This document shows positions 53,454 to 62,735 of a stretch of DNA of 64,000 nt, one piece after another. Below the pieces are notes generated by a model that worked only from the letters and a program-made list of their open reading frames with translations, was not told the DNA's origin and made no database searches. Every line of letters starts with the position of its first letter. The first letter of the stretch is position 1. A program made the translations under genes and the position numbers. The DNA is from Hydrogenophilales bacterium 16-64-46 (lineage in GTDB: Bacteria; Pseudomonadota; Gammaproteobacteria; Burkholderiales; Thiobacillaceae): contig NCGY01000009.1 of assembly GCA_002281775.1 (NCBI GenBank), forward strand, positions 175,687 through 239,686, written 5' to 3'.

Positions 53454-53522
53454 AAACGGTGGCTCAGGCCGCCGTTTTCTATTTTGTTGATGCCTGCCGA
53501 TATCCGCATCAACGCTGTTTGA
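53451..53522 (+). CDS. Possible leader peptide upstream of argD
   Basis: A 23-codon frame, MKRWLRPPFSILLMPADIRI followed by NAV, starts about nine bases after the predicted transcription start. It contains three Arg codons, including a rare AGG. Its early codons lie within a terminator-like hairpin. No ribosome-binding site is evident, so translation is uncertain. Confidence 0.3.
   Translation: MKRWLRPPFSILLMPADIRINAV
53454..53490 (+). terminator. Terminator-like hairpin in the argD leader (attenuator candidate)
   Basis: AAACGGTGGC (53454-53463) pairs with GCCGCCGTTT (53468-53477) around TCAG with one G-U pair, followed by the T-rich TCTATTTTGTTG. It stands between the promoter and argD, so it could stop transcription early and be relieved by a signal. 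Confidence 0.5.
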
Positions 53523-53565
53523 ACAACACCAGCCGCCCAGCGGGAACAGCTGCACGAGGACTGCC

Positions 53566-54747
53566 ATGACGACACATCTGATGAATACCTATGCCCGCCA
53601 GCCGCTTGCCTTCGTGCGCGGTGAGGGGGCCTGGCTGTGGGACGAGGCCGGCAAGCGCTACCTGGACGCCGTTGCCGGCGTGGCGGTGAACGGGCTGGGC
53701 CATGGACATCCCGGGCTGGTGAAAGCCATCGCCGAACAGGCGGCCGCCGTCATCCACACCTCCAACCTCTACCGCGTGCCGCGTCAGGAAGAACTGGCCG
53801 ACCGGCTGTGTGCGCTGTCGCGTATGGACCGCGTGTTCTTCTGCAATTCGGGCTGCGAGGCGAACGAGGCGGCGATCAAGCTGGCGCGCCTGTACGGCCA
53901 CGGCAAGGGCATCGAAGTGCCGACCATCATCGTGATGGAAAAGGCCTTTCACGGCCGCACCATGGCGACGCTGACGGCCACCGGCTCGCGCAAGATCCAG
54001 GCGGGCTTCGAGCCGCTGCTCACCGGTTTTGCCCGCGTACCGTACAACGACATCGAGGCTGTGCGGCAGGTTGCCGAGCACAACAAGAGTGTCGTCGCCG
54101 TGCTGCTCGAAGTGGTGCAGGGTGAGGGTGGGATCAACCTGCTTGCACCGGATTATCTGGCGGAGATGCGCAAGATTTGCGACGCCCAGGGTTGGCTGCT
54201 GATGCTCGACGAGGTACAAACCGGCATCGGCCGCACCGGTACCTGGTTCGGTTTCCAGCATTCGGGTGTGGTGCCCGATGTGATGGCGCTCGCCAAGGGC
54301 CTGGGGTCGGGGGTGCCGATCGGCGCGTGTCTCGCGCGCGGTGCGGCGGCCGAGGTGTTCAAGCCGGGCAACCACGGATCGACCTTCGGTGGCAATCCGC
54401 TCGCCTGCGCTGCGGCGCTCGCCACGCTGGACGCCATCGAATCCGAGGGCCTGCTGCAGAACGCGGGCGTGCGTGGCGAAGCGATCCGTGCCGGTCTGCG
54501 CGAGGCGCTGGCCGGAGTCCACGGCGTGGTCGAGATTCGCGGCGAGGGCATGATGATCGGCGTTGAACTCGATCGGCCCTGCGGCGAACTGGTCGGTGTG
54601 GCGCGCGACGCCGGCGTGCTGATCAACGTCACTGCCGAGCGCGTGATCCGTCTGGTGCCACCGCTGATCTATGGCGATGCAGAAGTGTCCGTGCTGGTCG
54701 ACGCCGTGTCCTCCATCGTCAGGAATTACCTGCAGCAGGCGGCCTGA
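53566..54747 (+). CDS. argD: ArgD, acetylornithine aminotransferase
   Basis: PLP enzyme converting N-acetylglutamate semialdehyde to N-acetylornithine (arginine synthesis; often also succinyl-diaminopimelate aminotransferase). The 393 residues show FCNSGCEANEAAIKLAR (near residue 90), KAFHGRT, the cofactor-binding LDEVQTGIGRTG and the PLP lysine Lys244 in ALAKGLGSG. GAGGA lies before the ATG. Its TGA overlaps the argF ATG by one base, starting an arg operon. Confidence 0.96.
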   Translation: MTTHLMNTYARQPLAFVRGEGAWLWDEAGKRYLDAVAGVAVNGLGHGHPGLVKAIAEQAAAVIHTSNLYRVPRQEELADRLCALSRMDRVFFCNSGCEANEAAIKLARLYGHGKGIEVPTIIVMEKAFHGRTMATLTATGSRKIQAGFEPLLTGFARVPYNDIEAVRQVAEHNKSVVAVLLEVVQGEGGINLLAPDYLAEMRKICDAQGWLLMLDEVQTGIGRTGTWFGFQHSGVVPDVMALAKGLGSGVPIGACLARGAAAEVFKPGNHGSTFGGNPLACAAALATLDAIESEGLLQNAGVRGEAIRAGLREALAGVHGVVEIRGEGMMIGVELDRPCGELVGVARDAGVLINVTAERVIRLVPPLIYGDAEVSVLVDAVSSIVRNYLQQAA

Positions 54748-55664
54748 TGCTGAAGCATTTTCTGCAATTCCGGGACCTCACGCGCGACGAGCTGAACTAT
54801 CTGTTCGAGCGTGCGCGCCTGATCAAGTCACGCTTCAAACGCTACCAGCCCTACCATCCGCTGGTCGACCGGACGCTGGCGATGATCTTCGAGAAAAGCT
54901 CGACCCGTACGCGCCTCTCGTTCGAAGCCGGCATGCATCAGCTGGGCGGCAGCGCGATCTATCTGAACACCCGCGACACCCAGCTCGGGCGCGGCGAGCC
55001 GGTCGAAGACGCCGGCGAAGTCATCTCGCGGATGGTCGACATCGTCATGATCCGCACCTTCGAGCAGGACATCATCGAGCGCTTCGCCGCGCACTCGCGC
55101 GTGCCGGTGATCAACGGGCTGACCAACGAATACCATCCCTGCCAGATCCTGGCCGACATCTTCACCTTCATCGAGCATCGCGGCCCGATTCAAGGCAAGA
55201 CCGTCGCGTGGGTCGGCGACTCGAACAACATGTGCAACACCTGGCTGCAGGCGGCCGAAGTGCTGGATTTCAACGTCCACGTCTCGACCCCGCCCGGCTA
55301 CGAAGTCGAGCCCGAGCGCGCCAACCTCTACGGCACCGACCATTTCGAGAGCTTCGCCGACCCGATGGACGCCTGCCGCGATGCCGACCTCGTTACCACC
55401 GACGTGTGGACGAGCATGGGCTTTGAAGCGGAAAACGAAGAACGCAAGAAGGCCTTTGCCGACTGGTGCGTTGATGCCGACATGATGAAGGTGGCGTCGC
55501 CGGACGCCGTGTTCATGCACTGCCTGCCGGCGCATCGCGGCGAGGAAGTCACGGCCGAAGTCATCGACGGTCCGCAATCCGTGGTGTGGGACGAGGCCGA
55601 AAACCGCTTGCACGTGCAGAAAGCCCTGATGGAATACCTGCTACTCGGCAAGCAAGGTTCATGA
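54747..55664 (+). CDS. argF: ArgF, ornithine carbamoyltransferase
   Basis: Makes citrulline from ornithine and carbamoyl phosphate. The 305-residue protein has the carbamoyl-phosphate motif SSTRTRLSFEAG (near residue 50), the LGGSAIYLN loop, HPCQILADIFT and the ornithine-side motif MHCLPAHRGEEV (near residue 255). Translationally coupled to argD and to the next small gene (ATGA). Confidence 0.97.
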   Translation: MLKHFLQFRDLTRDELNYLFERARLIKSRFKRYQPYHPLVDRTLAMIFEKSSTRTRLSFEAGMHQLGGSAIYLNTRDTQLGRGEPVEDAGEVISRMVDIVMIRTFEQDIIERFAAHSRVPVINGLTNEYHPCQILADIFTFIEHRGPIQGKTVAWVGDSNNMCNTWLQAAEVLDFNVHVSTPPGYEVEPERANLYGTDHFESFADPMDACRDADLVTTDVWTSMGFEAENEERKKAFADWCVDADMMKVASPDAVFMHCLPAHRGEEVTAEVIDGPQSVVWDEAENRLHVQKALMEYLLLGKQGS

Positions 55665-55945
55665 ATGACCCCTCTCATCCCTTACCCCGCACGCCTCACG
55701 ACAAAATGAACATCGCCTACTTCAAGGACATGGATTCGCTCTATATCGAGATCAGTCCAGAAAACCCCGACCACGCCTGGGAAGCGCACGAAGGCATCGT
55801 GCTGAACCTTTCCGCGGACGGTCGCGTCGTCGGCATCGAAATCGAAAAAGCCAGCCAGAAGGCCAACCTCGAGATCCTCAAGGTCGGCGGCTTCCCCGGC
55901 ATGGTCGAAGTCATCGACAAGAATCAATCCGGTTCCACCCATTAA
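55661..55945 (+). CDS. DUF2283 family protein
   Basis: A small protein with the DUF2283 core: YFKDMDSLYIEISPENP, then HEGIVLNLSADGRVVGIEIE and a helix ASQKANLEIL. Function unknown. The start at ATG 55661 overlaps the argF stop and has AAGG before it, giving 94 residues. An in-frame ATG at 55706 would give the more usual short N-terminus (MNIAYFKDMD) but lacks a ribosome-binding site. Embedded in the arginine operon between argF and argG. Confidence 0.82.
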   Translation: MNDPSHPLPRTPHDKMNIAYFKDMDSLYIEISPENPDHAWEAHEGIVLNLSADGRVVGIEIEKASQKANLEILKVGGFPGMVEVIDKNQSGSTH

Positions 55946-55957
55946 GCCAAGAAAACC

Positions 55958-57187
<1,230 letters not shown>

Positions 57188-57189
57188 GC

Positions 57190-57501
57190 ATGTCCCAGTT
57201 CAACAATGTTTCTGTGGTCGCCAAGGCCAACGTCTACTTTGACGGCAAGTGCGTGTCGCACACCATCCAGTTGCCCGATGGCACGAAGAAATCTGTCGGC
57301 GTGATCCTGCCGGCCACGCTCACATTCAACACCGGCGCGCCCGAGATCATGGAAACCGTTGCCGGCACCTGCCGCTACAAGCTCAAGGGCGAAGACTGGA
57401 AAACCTGCCCCGAGGGCGAGTCGTTCAGCATTCCCGCCAACGCCAGTTTCGATATCGAAGTGACGGGCGAGCCGTATCACTACGTCTGCCACTTCGGTTA
57501 A
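57190..57501 (+). CDS. ppnP: PpnP, pyrimidine/purine nucleoside phosphorylase
   Basis: Small cupin of the PpnP (formerly DUF1255) family that splits nucleosides with phosphate. The 103 residues show [37 protein letters not shown], the [19 protein letters not shown] loop and the ending YHYVCHFG. Begins two bases after argG, so probably the last gene of that transcript. Confidence 0.92.
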   Translation: MSQFNNVSVVAKANVYFDGKCVSHTIQLPDGTKKSVGVILPATLTFNTGAPEIMETVAGTCRYKLKGEDWKTCPEGESFSIPANASFDIEVTGEPYHYVCHFG

Positions 57502-57526
57502 TTGCGCATGAATGAACCTACTACGC

Positions 57527-57630
57527 GACCCGATTGCTGCGTTGGGCGGTGCTCGCTCCTCGCCGTACTCCGTGTACTGTCTCGTCGCTGCGCGCCGTCC
57601 GCCTTGCACTCGGGCCGCTCGCTACGGTTT
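57527..57630. repeat. Long imperfect palindrome upstream of the BPH gene
   Basis: Between ppnP and the BPH gene, GCGACCCGATTGC near the left edge partially matches the complement of GCACTCGGGCCGC near the right edge (11 of 13), and the centre GTACTCCGTGTAC folds on itself. The resulting ~100-base stem-loop has the look of a dispersed intergenic repeat of betaproteobacteria. Confidence 0.5.
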
Positions 57631-57648
57631 CTTCACGCGCAATAAATT

Positions 57649-58239
57649 ATGTCCACCGTCACCGTCGTACGTAAAAACGGCCGCATCGCCATCGCCGCCG
57701 ACACGCTGACCAAGTGGGGCGGCGGCAAGGAGTCCGCCGACTACATCGTCAACCACCGCAAGATCATCCAGGTGGGCGACAGCCTTCTCGGCATCACCGG
57801 CACCGCGACGGCGCATCTCATACTGACCGACTATTTTGCCGGTCTGGAGACGCCGCCCGCGTTTGCCACGCCGGCAGAAATCTTTCGCGCCTGGAACGCG
57901 TTGCATGGTGCGCTGAAGGAAAACTATTTCCTGCAGGCTCAGGAAGACAAGGAAGACGAACTCGAATCCAGCCGCATGGATGTGCTGATCGCCAACCGCC
58001 GCGGCATCTTTGGCGTGTCGGCGCATCGCACGGTGCAGGAGTTTTCCAGGTTCTACGCCTACGGTTCGGGCAGCTCCTACGCACTGGGCGCGATGTTCGT
58101 CGCATACGCCGAACCCGAGCGCGACGCGGGCGAGGTGGCGCGGCTGGGTGTGCTGGCGGCGTGTGAGTTTCACGATGAGTCCGGCCCGCCGGTCGAGTTG
58201 CACGTATTGGAAGAGCGCGTTCTGGAAGAGGGGAGCTGA
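57649..58239 (+). CDS. BPH, betaproteobacterial proteasome homologue (HslV-related)
   Basis: A self-compartmentalising N-terminal-nucleophile peptidase of the proteasome superfamily. After removal of Met the chain begins [20 protein letters not shown], which aligns without gaps with HslV (TTIVSVRRNGHVVIAGDG). This places Ser at the catalytic position 1, Asp at 17 and Lys of NHRK at the HslV Lys33 position. GITGTATAH supplies the GxxG-type turn. The 196-residue length exceeds HslV (about 175) because of loop insertions and a C-terminal tail. BPH of Thiobacillus denitrificans and Cupriavidus is known to form a tetradecamer, with Ser replacing Thr in some subfamilies and no known unfoldase. No hslU-like ATPase is adjacent here. 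An old label of transporter for such proteins is wrong. Confidence 0.88.
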   Translation: MSTVTVVRKNGRIAIAADTLTKWGGGKESADYIVNHRKIIQVGDSLLGITGTATAHLILTDYFAGLETPPAFATPAEIFRAWNALHGALKENYFLQAQEDKEDELESSRMDVLIANRRGIFGVSAHRTVQEFSRFYAYGSGSSYALGAMFVAYAEPERDAGEVARLGVLAACEFHDESGPPVELHVLEERVLEEGS

Positions 58240-58241
58240 TC

Positions 58242-58727
58242 ATGCCGAGTTTCGACATCGTGTCCGAGGTGGACAAACAGGAAGTGCGCAACGCCGTCGA
58301 CCAGGTCAACAAGGAAGTCTCAACCCGCTTCGACTTCAAGGGTTCTGACGCCCGCGTCGAGCAGGCCGACTACGTGCTGACGCTGTTCGCGGACACCGAA
58401 TTCCAGCTCGACCAGGTGCAGGACATTCTCTCGCAGAAGCTCGCCAAGCGCAGCGTAGACGTGAAATGTCTCGACGTCGGCAGCGTGGAGAAGGTCTCGG
58501 GCAACAAGGTCAAGCGCAGCATCACCGTGAAGACCGGCGTGGAGACCGAACTCGCGAAAAAGATCGTCAAGTGCATCAAGGACAGCAAGCTCAAAGTCCA
58601 GGCCAGTATCCAGGGCGACACCGTGCGCGTATCGGGTGCCAAGCGCGACGTGTTGCAGGACACCATCGCGCTGGTGCGGAAGAGCATCACCGACTTTCCG
58701 CTGCAATACCAGAATTTCCGCGACTGA
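58242..58727 (+). CDS. yajQ: YajQ family nucleotide-binding protein (DUF520)
   Basis: The 161-residue protein has the family opening [20 protein letters not shown], then [15 protein letters not shown] and the ending [20 protein letters not shown]. YajQ proteins have two RNA-binding-like ferredoxin folds; in Xanthomonas a homologue binds cyclic di-GMP. Starts two bases after the BPH gene, so they are likely co-transcribed. Confidence 0.96.
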   Translation: MPSFDIVSEVDKQEVRNAVDQVNKEVSTRFDFKGSDARVEQADYVLTLFADTEFQLDQVQDILSQKLAKRSVDVKCLDVGSVEKVSGNKVKRSITVKTGVETELAKKIVKCIKDSKLKVQASIQGDTVRVSGAKRDVLQDTIALVRKSITDFPLQYQNFRD

Positions 58728-58742
58728 ACCCGGGAGGCTGCC

Positions 58743-59294
58743 ATGGCCAAAGTACTCGTTCCGCTCGCCGATGGGTGCGAAGAGCTCGAAGCCGTCACGA
58801 TCATCGACCTGTTGCGCCGTGCGGGCATCGAGGTCACGGTGGCGGGCCTCAAGCCCGGCATCGTCAAGGCCAGCCGCGGCGTGCAACTGGTGCCGGACAT
58901 AACGCTCGACGTCGCCCTGCAGGACCGCTACGACATGCTGGTGCTGCCGGGCGGGATGCCGGGCGCGGCCCATCTCAAAGCCGACCCGCGCATACTCGAC
59001 CTTGTGCGCACGATGGCGGCGGCGGGCAGGTACACGGCGGCAATCTGTGCCGCGCCGACGGTGCTGCTGGAAGCCGGTGTCCTTGCCGGGCGGCAGGCGA
59101 CCAGCTACCCCGGCTTTCTCGACGCCCTGAATCCTCCCGGTGTGCAGCTGAGCACGGCGTCGGTGGTGGTCGACGGAACCGTCATCACCTCACGCGGGCC
59201 CGGTACGGCGATGGATTTTGCCCTTGCCCTGATCGACATCCTGAAAGGCAGAGAAATGCGCAGCAAGGTCGAGACGGCTCTGGTCAGAGCCTGA
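58743..59294 (+). CDS. DJ-1/PfpI family protein (YajL/ThiJ type)
   Basis: The 183-residue protein carries the DJ-1 features: VPLADGCEELEAV (conserved Glu near residue 14), LVLPGGMPGAAHL and the nucleophile elbow AAICAAPTVL with Cys102. Related enzymes act as glyoxalases or protein deglycases and protect from oxidative or carbonyl stress; the exact activity here is undetermined. GGGAGG lies before its ATG, 15 bases after yajQ. Confidence 0.94.
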   Translation: MAKVLVPLADGCEELEAVTIIDLLRRAGIEVTVAGLKPGIVKASRGVQLVPDITLDVALQDRYDMLVLPGGMPGAAHLKADPRILDLVRTMAAAGRYTAAICAAPTVLLEAGVLAGRQATSYPGFLDALNPPGVQLSTASVVVDGTVITSRGPGTAMDFALALIDILKGREMRSKVETALVRA

Positions 59295-59342
59295 TGTCCC
59301 CTTTATGATGCGAGCGAGATAACAGTCGATCCGGAGACAGCC

Positions 59343-59777
59343 ATGCAGATTCGCGAAATCCTCACCCTGAAGAGCGACAGCATCTACAGCATCGCGCCCA
59401 CCGATCCGGTGCAAAGCGCGGTCGGCAAGATGGTCGAACTGGGCGTGGGCTCGCTGGTGGTGATGAAGAACAACGAAATGGTCGGCCTGCTCACCGAGCG
59501 TGACGTGGTGCAGGGCATGGTCAAACAGGGCTGTGACCTGAAGGACGCCGAGGTCAGCACCATCATGGTGACCGAGCCGGTGGTCGCCAACGCCGATGAC
59601 TCGGTGGACTACGCGCGGGACGTGATGACTAAATCGCACATCGGCCACCTGCCCATCCTCGACGGCAACAAACTGCTCGGCATCATCTCCTTCCACGACG
59701 TGGCGCGCGCCTGCCTCAAGGAAGCCAACTTCGAGAACAGCCTGTTGAAGCGCTACATCAAGCACTGGCCGGAGTGA
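59343..59777 (+). CDS. Two-CBS-domain protein
   Basis: The 144-residue protein is a pair of CBS domains: the first ends LTERDVVQGMVKQG (near residue 62), the second ends IISFHDVARACLKEA (near residue 125). Stand-alone CBS pairs bind adenosine nucleotides and regulate partner enzymes; the partner cannot be identified. CGGAGAC precedes the ATG. Confidence 0.93.
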   Translation: MQIREILTLKSDSIYSIAPTDPVQSAVGKMVELGVGSLVVMKNNEMVGLLTERDVVQGMVKQGCDLKDAEVSTIMVTEPVVANADDSVDYARDVMTKSHIGHLPILDGNKLLGIISFHDVARACLKEANFENSLLKRYIKHWPE

Positions 59778-59876
59778 GCTGAAAAACCCCTGCAAGGCGG
59801 ACAGGCGGCAAAGCACTCAGCAGCGACTGTCCTCTAGTCCTCCTTGTAAAATTATTTTCCAGGTCTGCGCCCTCGC

Positions 59877-60401
59877 TCAGCGTATCGACTCGATGTCGAT
59901 TTTCTTGTCCATGATCTGCGGCACGATCAGCGCATAACCCTGCTGCTGCCAGTGCGCCAGTTCGGTGATGGCATTGGGCACCACTTCGATGAAGTCCTGG
60001 AAATCCTTCACCGCGTAGCCGTAGTCCTCGGCCGCCTGGCCGCAGACCTTGAATTTCACGCCCAGGTCGGCGTAGTAGCGCATGCGGTCGACCGCTTCCC
60101 GGTATTTCGCCTCGTTCTTCTTCGCCACGGCGACGATCTCGGTGCCGTGAATGACCACTACGATGGAAAAGTCCTCGGGTGGGTAGTTGTAGGGTGCCTC
60201 AGTCAGCGGATTCATCAGCGATCGCACCCAGTACAGCGCGCTGCCGATCTTGTCCGGATCGTCGAAATAGAACTCGAACATCACCCGCGGCGGCTGGTAG
60301 GGTGTCTGCGCCCAGGTCGCTGCGGCCCGGGCGGGCGAGGCGATGGCGAGCCAGCCGCTCGCCAGCACACTCGCCAGAAGGATAGGAGCAAGGCGTTTCA
60401 T
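59877..60401 (-). CDS. Secreted DsrE-family protein
   Basis: From ATG 60401 the product is 174 residues with a signal peptide (MKRLAPILLASVLASGWLAI, cleavage after SPARA). The mature part has the DsrE/F-like fold: FYFDDPDKIGSALYWVRSL, FSIVVVIHGTEIVAVAKKN, YYADLGVKFKVCGQAAEDYG and a C-terminal IVPQIMDKKIDIESIR. The Cys in KVCGQ is the likely functional residue. Periplasmic DsrE proteins are common in sulfur-oxidising betaproteobacteria; its job is unknown. A long upstream in-frame reading overlaps rsgA antisense-free and is not used. Confidence 0.88.
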   Translation of the reverse strand: MKRLAPILLASVLASGWLAIASPARAAATWAQTPYQPPRVMFEFYFDDPDKIGSALYWVRSLMNPLTEAPYNYPPEDFSIVVVIHGTEIVAVAKKNEAKYREAVDRMRYYADLGVKFKVCGQAAEDYGYAVKDFQDFIEVVPNAITELAHWQQQGYALIVPQIMDKKIDIESIR

Positions 60402-60430
60402 GACGGTCTCCGGAGGGGCGGATGCCTGTG

Positions 60431-61324
60431 TTATAGCCGCTGCGCAGCCCGGTGCTGCGTGCGGCGCAAGAACCGGAACAGGTCGAGGCGGGCGGCGTCG
60501 AGCCCCCCTGCTTCGACCGCTTCGATCAGTTTGCAGCCGGGTTCGCGTTCGTGCTGGCAATCGCGGAAGCGGCATTGCCCCAGATAGGGTCGGAAGTCGA
60601 CGAACGCATGGGCGAGGGCGTCGGCGTCCAGGTGTTGCAGGGCGAATTCCTGCAGGCCTGGCGAGTCGAGCAGGGCTGACTCCGCGTCGAGCCGGTGCAA
60701 CCGGGTATGCGTGGTCGTATGGCGGCCGCTGTCGAGCGCTTCGGAGTATTCCGCGGTCGCGACCTGGGCCTCGGGGCAGAGCGCATTGACCAGTGTCGAC
60801 TTGCCCATGCCCGACTGCCCGATCATCAGCGTGGCGTGGCCCGCCAGCAGGGGGCGCAGCGGTGCTGCGTCGGACAGCGCGGACAGTTCCACCACCGGGT
60901 AGCCGATGCGGACGAGCGCTTCGAGTCGTGCGCGTGCTGCAGGCGTCTCGGGCAGGTCGGTCTTGTTCAGCACGAGCAGGCTGGCGATCTCCTGGTCTTC
61001 CGCCGCCAGCAGACAGCGCTGCACCAGTTCGGGCGAAAAACTCGGGCGGGCCGCGACCACCACGGCGAGCTGCGTGACATTGGCGGCGATGGCCTTGGTC
61101 TTGAAGGCGTCGGAACGATAGAACAGCGAGCGGCGCGGCAGCACCGCCTCGATCACCCCCGCGTCGCCATCGCGGTGCAGTTCGACGCGGTCGCCGCAAA
61201 CGACCTGGAGATGGCGTCCCTTGACCTGGCAGGGCAGGGGGCCGGTGGCGGTCTCGACGATGAAGCGCCGGCTGAAGGCGGCGACGACCTGGCCGGCTTC
61301 GTGCCTGCCGGCCTGCTCATTCAC
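60431..61324 (-). CDS. rsgA: RsgA, 30S-assembly GTPase
   Basis: Circularly permuted GTPase that helps late 30S maturation. The 297 residues include an N-terminal OB fold (QVVAAFSRRFIVETATG), G4 VLNKTDLP, then G1 IGQSGMGKSTLVNAL and G3 DSPGLQEFAL, followed by a zinc knuckle with CRFRDCQHEREPGC (near residue 250). Starts three bases after phhB. Confidence 0.96.
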   Translation of the reverse strand: MNEQAGRHEAGQVVAAFSRRFIVETATGPLPCQVKGRHLQVVCGDRVELHRDGDAGVIEAVLPRRSLFYRSDAFKTKAIAANVTQLAVVVAARPSFSPELVQRCLLAAEDQEIASLLVLNKTDLPETPAARARLEALVRIGYPVVELSALSDAAPLRPLLAGHATLMIGQSGMGKSTLVNALCPEAQVATAEYSEALDSGRHTTTHTRLHRLDAESALLDSPGLQEFALQHLDADALAHAFVDFRPYLGQCRFRDCQHEREPGCKLIEAVEAGGLDAARLDLFRFLRRTQHRAAQRL

Positions 61325-61327
61325 GGC

Positions 61328-61669
61328 TCAGGTCTCGATCAGCTGGTCGACCTTGGCCGCGCAGATGAAGTCGTTTTCCGACAGGCCGCCGATCGCGTGC
61401 GTCCAGTATTCGACCTTCACCGTGTTGTAGCCGATGACGAGATAGGGATGGTGATCCTCGCGATGTGAGACCCACATCACGGCATTGGCGAAGGCCTGTG
61501 CCTGGTAGTGATCCTTGAACTGATATTCCTTGGTGATCTTGACGCCGTCGCGCGTCCAGCCAGACAGGCCCTTCAGCATGGGGGCAATCTGTGCATCGGT
61601 CATCGCGGCGACGCCGCCTTCGCAGGGTGCGCATTTCTTACGCACGAGTTCTTCGATTACGGTGGTCAT
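61328..61669 (-). CDS. phhB: 4a-hydroxytetrahydrobiopterin dehydratase (PhhB/PCD)
   Basis: The 113-residue protein has the pterin-4a-carbinolamine dehydratase signature: [18 protein letters not shown], the catalytic His pair in [19 protein letters not shown] and [13 protein letters not shown]. It recycles pterin cofactor, though no phenylalanine hydroxylase is near; in many bacteria a moonlighting or molybdopterin-linked role is proposed. Directly upstream of rsgA, a conserved pair. Confidence 0.95.
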   Translation of the reverse strand: MTTVIEELVRKKCAPCEGGVAAMTDAQIAPMLKGLSGWTRDGVKITKEYQFKDHYQAQAFANAVMWVSHREDHHPYLVIGYNTVKVEYWTHAIGGLSENDFICAAKVDQLIET

Positions 61670-61696
61670 GGCATGTTCTCGGAATGGATGCAGCCC

Positions 61697-62002
61697 TTAC
61701 TTGAACTTGTAATACTGCTGGTTAAGATAGGCTCCGACGTGCGCCTCCTCCTCGGGGAACCAGCCTGCGCCGGTGTTGGCGTTACAGCCCGAAATGCGCG
61801 CGGCGAGTTGCTGCGGGGTTTTGGATTTGCGGTCGGCGCGACTGTAAATCTTGCTGCCGTCACCGCCGAACATGCTGACATGGCAGCTGGTGCAGGATTT
61901 GTCGTGCAGGGATTTGCCGATTTTCGGGTCGCCCTTGTCGAAGGGCGCGGCGTGCAGAGGGGCGGCAATCAGGGCGAAGGCGAGCGCAGACAGGATTTTC
62001 AT
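61697..62002 (-). CDS. Small secreted c-type cytochrome
   Basis: The 101-residue precursor has a signal peptide (MKILSALAFALIAAPLHA) and a single haem-attachment motif CTSCH near residue 40, in a class I cytochrome c of about 80 residues. A third Cys occurs in ISGCNANTGAGW. Periplasmic electron carrier; redox partners are not apparent. Placed 27 bases before phhB on the same strand. Confidence 0.9.
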   Translation of the reverse strand: MKILSALAFALIAAPLHAAPFDKGDPKIGKSLHDKSCTSCHVSMFGGDGSKIYSRADRKSKTPQQLAARISGCNANTGAGWFPEEEAHVGAYLNQQYYKFK

Positions 62003-62116
62003 GAGCCAACTCCAGGGTGGGGATGAAGGGATTATGAAGTCTCGCCCGGCCTTGCGCCACCCCGCGCCCGACGGGGTCTATGCGAGAATGCCGGCTCTTT
62101 GAACGAGGAGCCCCAC

Positions 62117-62665
62117 ATGGCGACGAACCCCACCCATCTGCTTTGGCTCGACATGGAAATGACCGGCCTCGTGCCCGAGACCGACCGCATCATCGAGCTC
62201 GCCATCGTCGTCACCGACGCCGACCTCAATACCGTGGCCGAAGGCCCGGTGCTGGTGGTGCATCAGCCCGACGAAGTCATGAACGCGATGGACAACTGGA
62301 ACAAGGGCACGCACGGCAAATCCGGCCTCATCGACCGGGTCAAGGCCTCGCAACTGTCCGAAGCCGACGCCGAGTCACAGATGCTGGCTTTCGTGAAGCA
62401 ATACGTGCCCGAGCGCACCTCACCCATGTGCGGCAACTCCATCTGCCAGGATCGCCGCTTCATGGCGCGCTACATGCCGCAGCTCGAAGCCTTCTTTCAT
62501 TACCGCAACCTTGACGTCAGCACGCTGAAGGAGCTGGCCAAGCGCTGGCGGCCGGGCCTGGCCGAAGGCTTCAAGAAATCAGGCAAGCACGAGGCGCTGG
62601 CGGACATCTACGAATCCATCGAAGAATTGAAGTACTACCGCGAACACTTCATCCGCCCGGCCTGA
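62117..62665 (+). CDS. orn: Orn, oligoribonuclease
   Basis: DEDDh 3'-5' exoribonuclease that degrades di- to pentanucleotides, including pGpG from cyclic di-GMP turnover. ATG 62117 has GAGGAG six bases upstream; a longer reading from TTG 62099 is not needed. The 182 residues show [10 protein letters not shown] (Asp, Glu), [15 protein letters not shown] (Asp) and [15 protein letters not shown] (His, Asp). Divergent from the cytochrome-phhB-rsgA group, a conserved orn/rsgA neighbourhood. Confidence 0.97.
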   Translation: MATNPTHLLWLDMEMTGLVPETDRIIELAIVVTDADLNTVAEGPVLVVHQPDEVMNAMDNWNKGTHGKSGLIDRVKASQLSEADAESQMLAFVKQYVPERTSPMCGNSICQDRRFMARYMPQLEAFFHYRNLDVSTLKELAKRWRPGLAEGFKKSGKHEALADIYESIEELKYYREHFIRPA

Positions 62666-62692
62666 CAAAAAACAAGCGGCCAGAAGGCCGCT
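62665..62692 (-). terminator. Terminator of the porin gene
   Basis: AGCGGCC (62675-62681), loop AGAA, GGCCGCT (62686-62692). Read on the minus strand the stem is followed by TGTTTTTTG, an intrinsic terminator for the porin gene. On the plus strand it lies nine bases after orn but lacks a U-run. Confidence 0.75.
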
Positions 62693-62735
62693 CGAAAGAA
62701 CGGTGCCCATGCCGGCACCGCCGGAGGAGAGCGTC

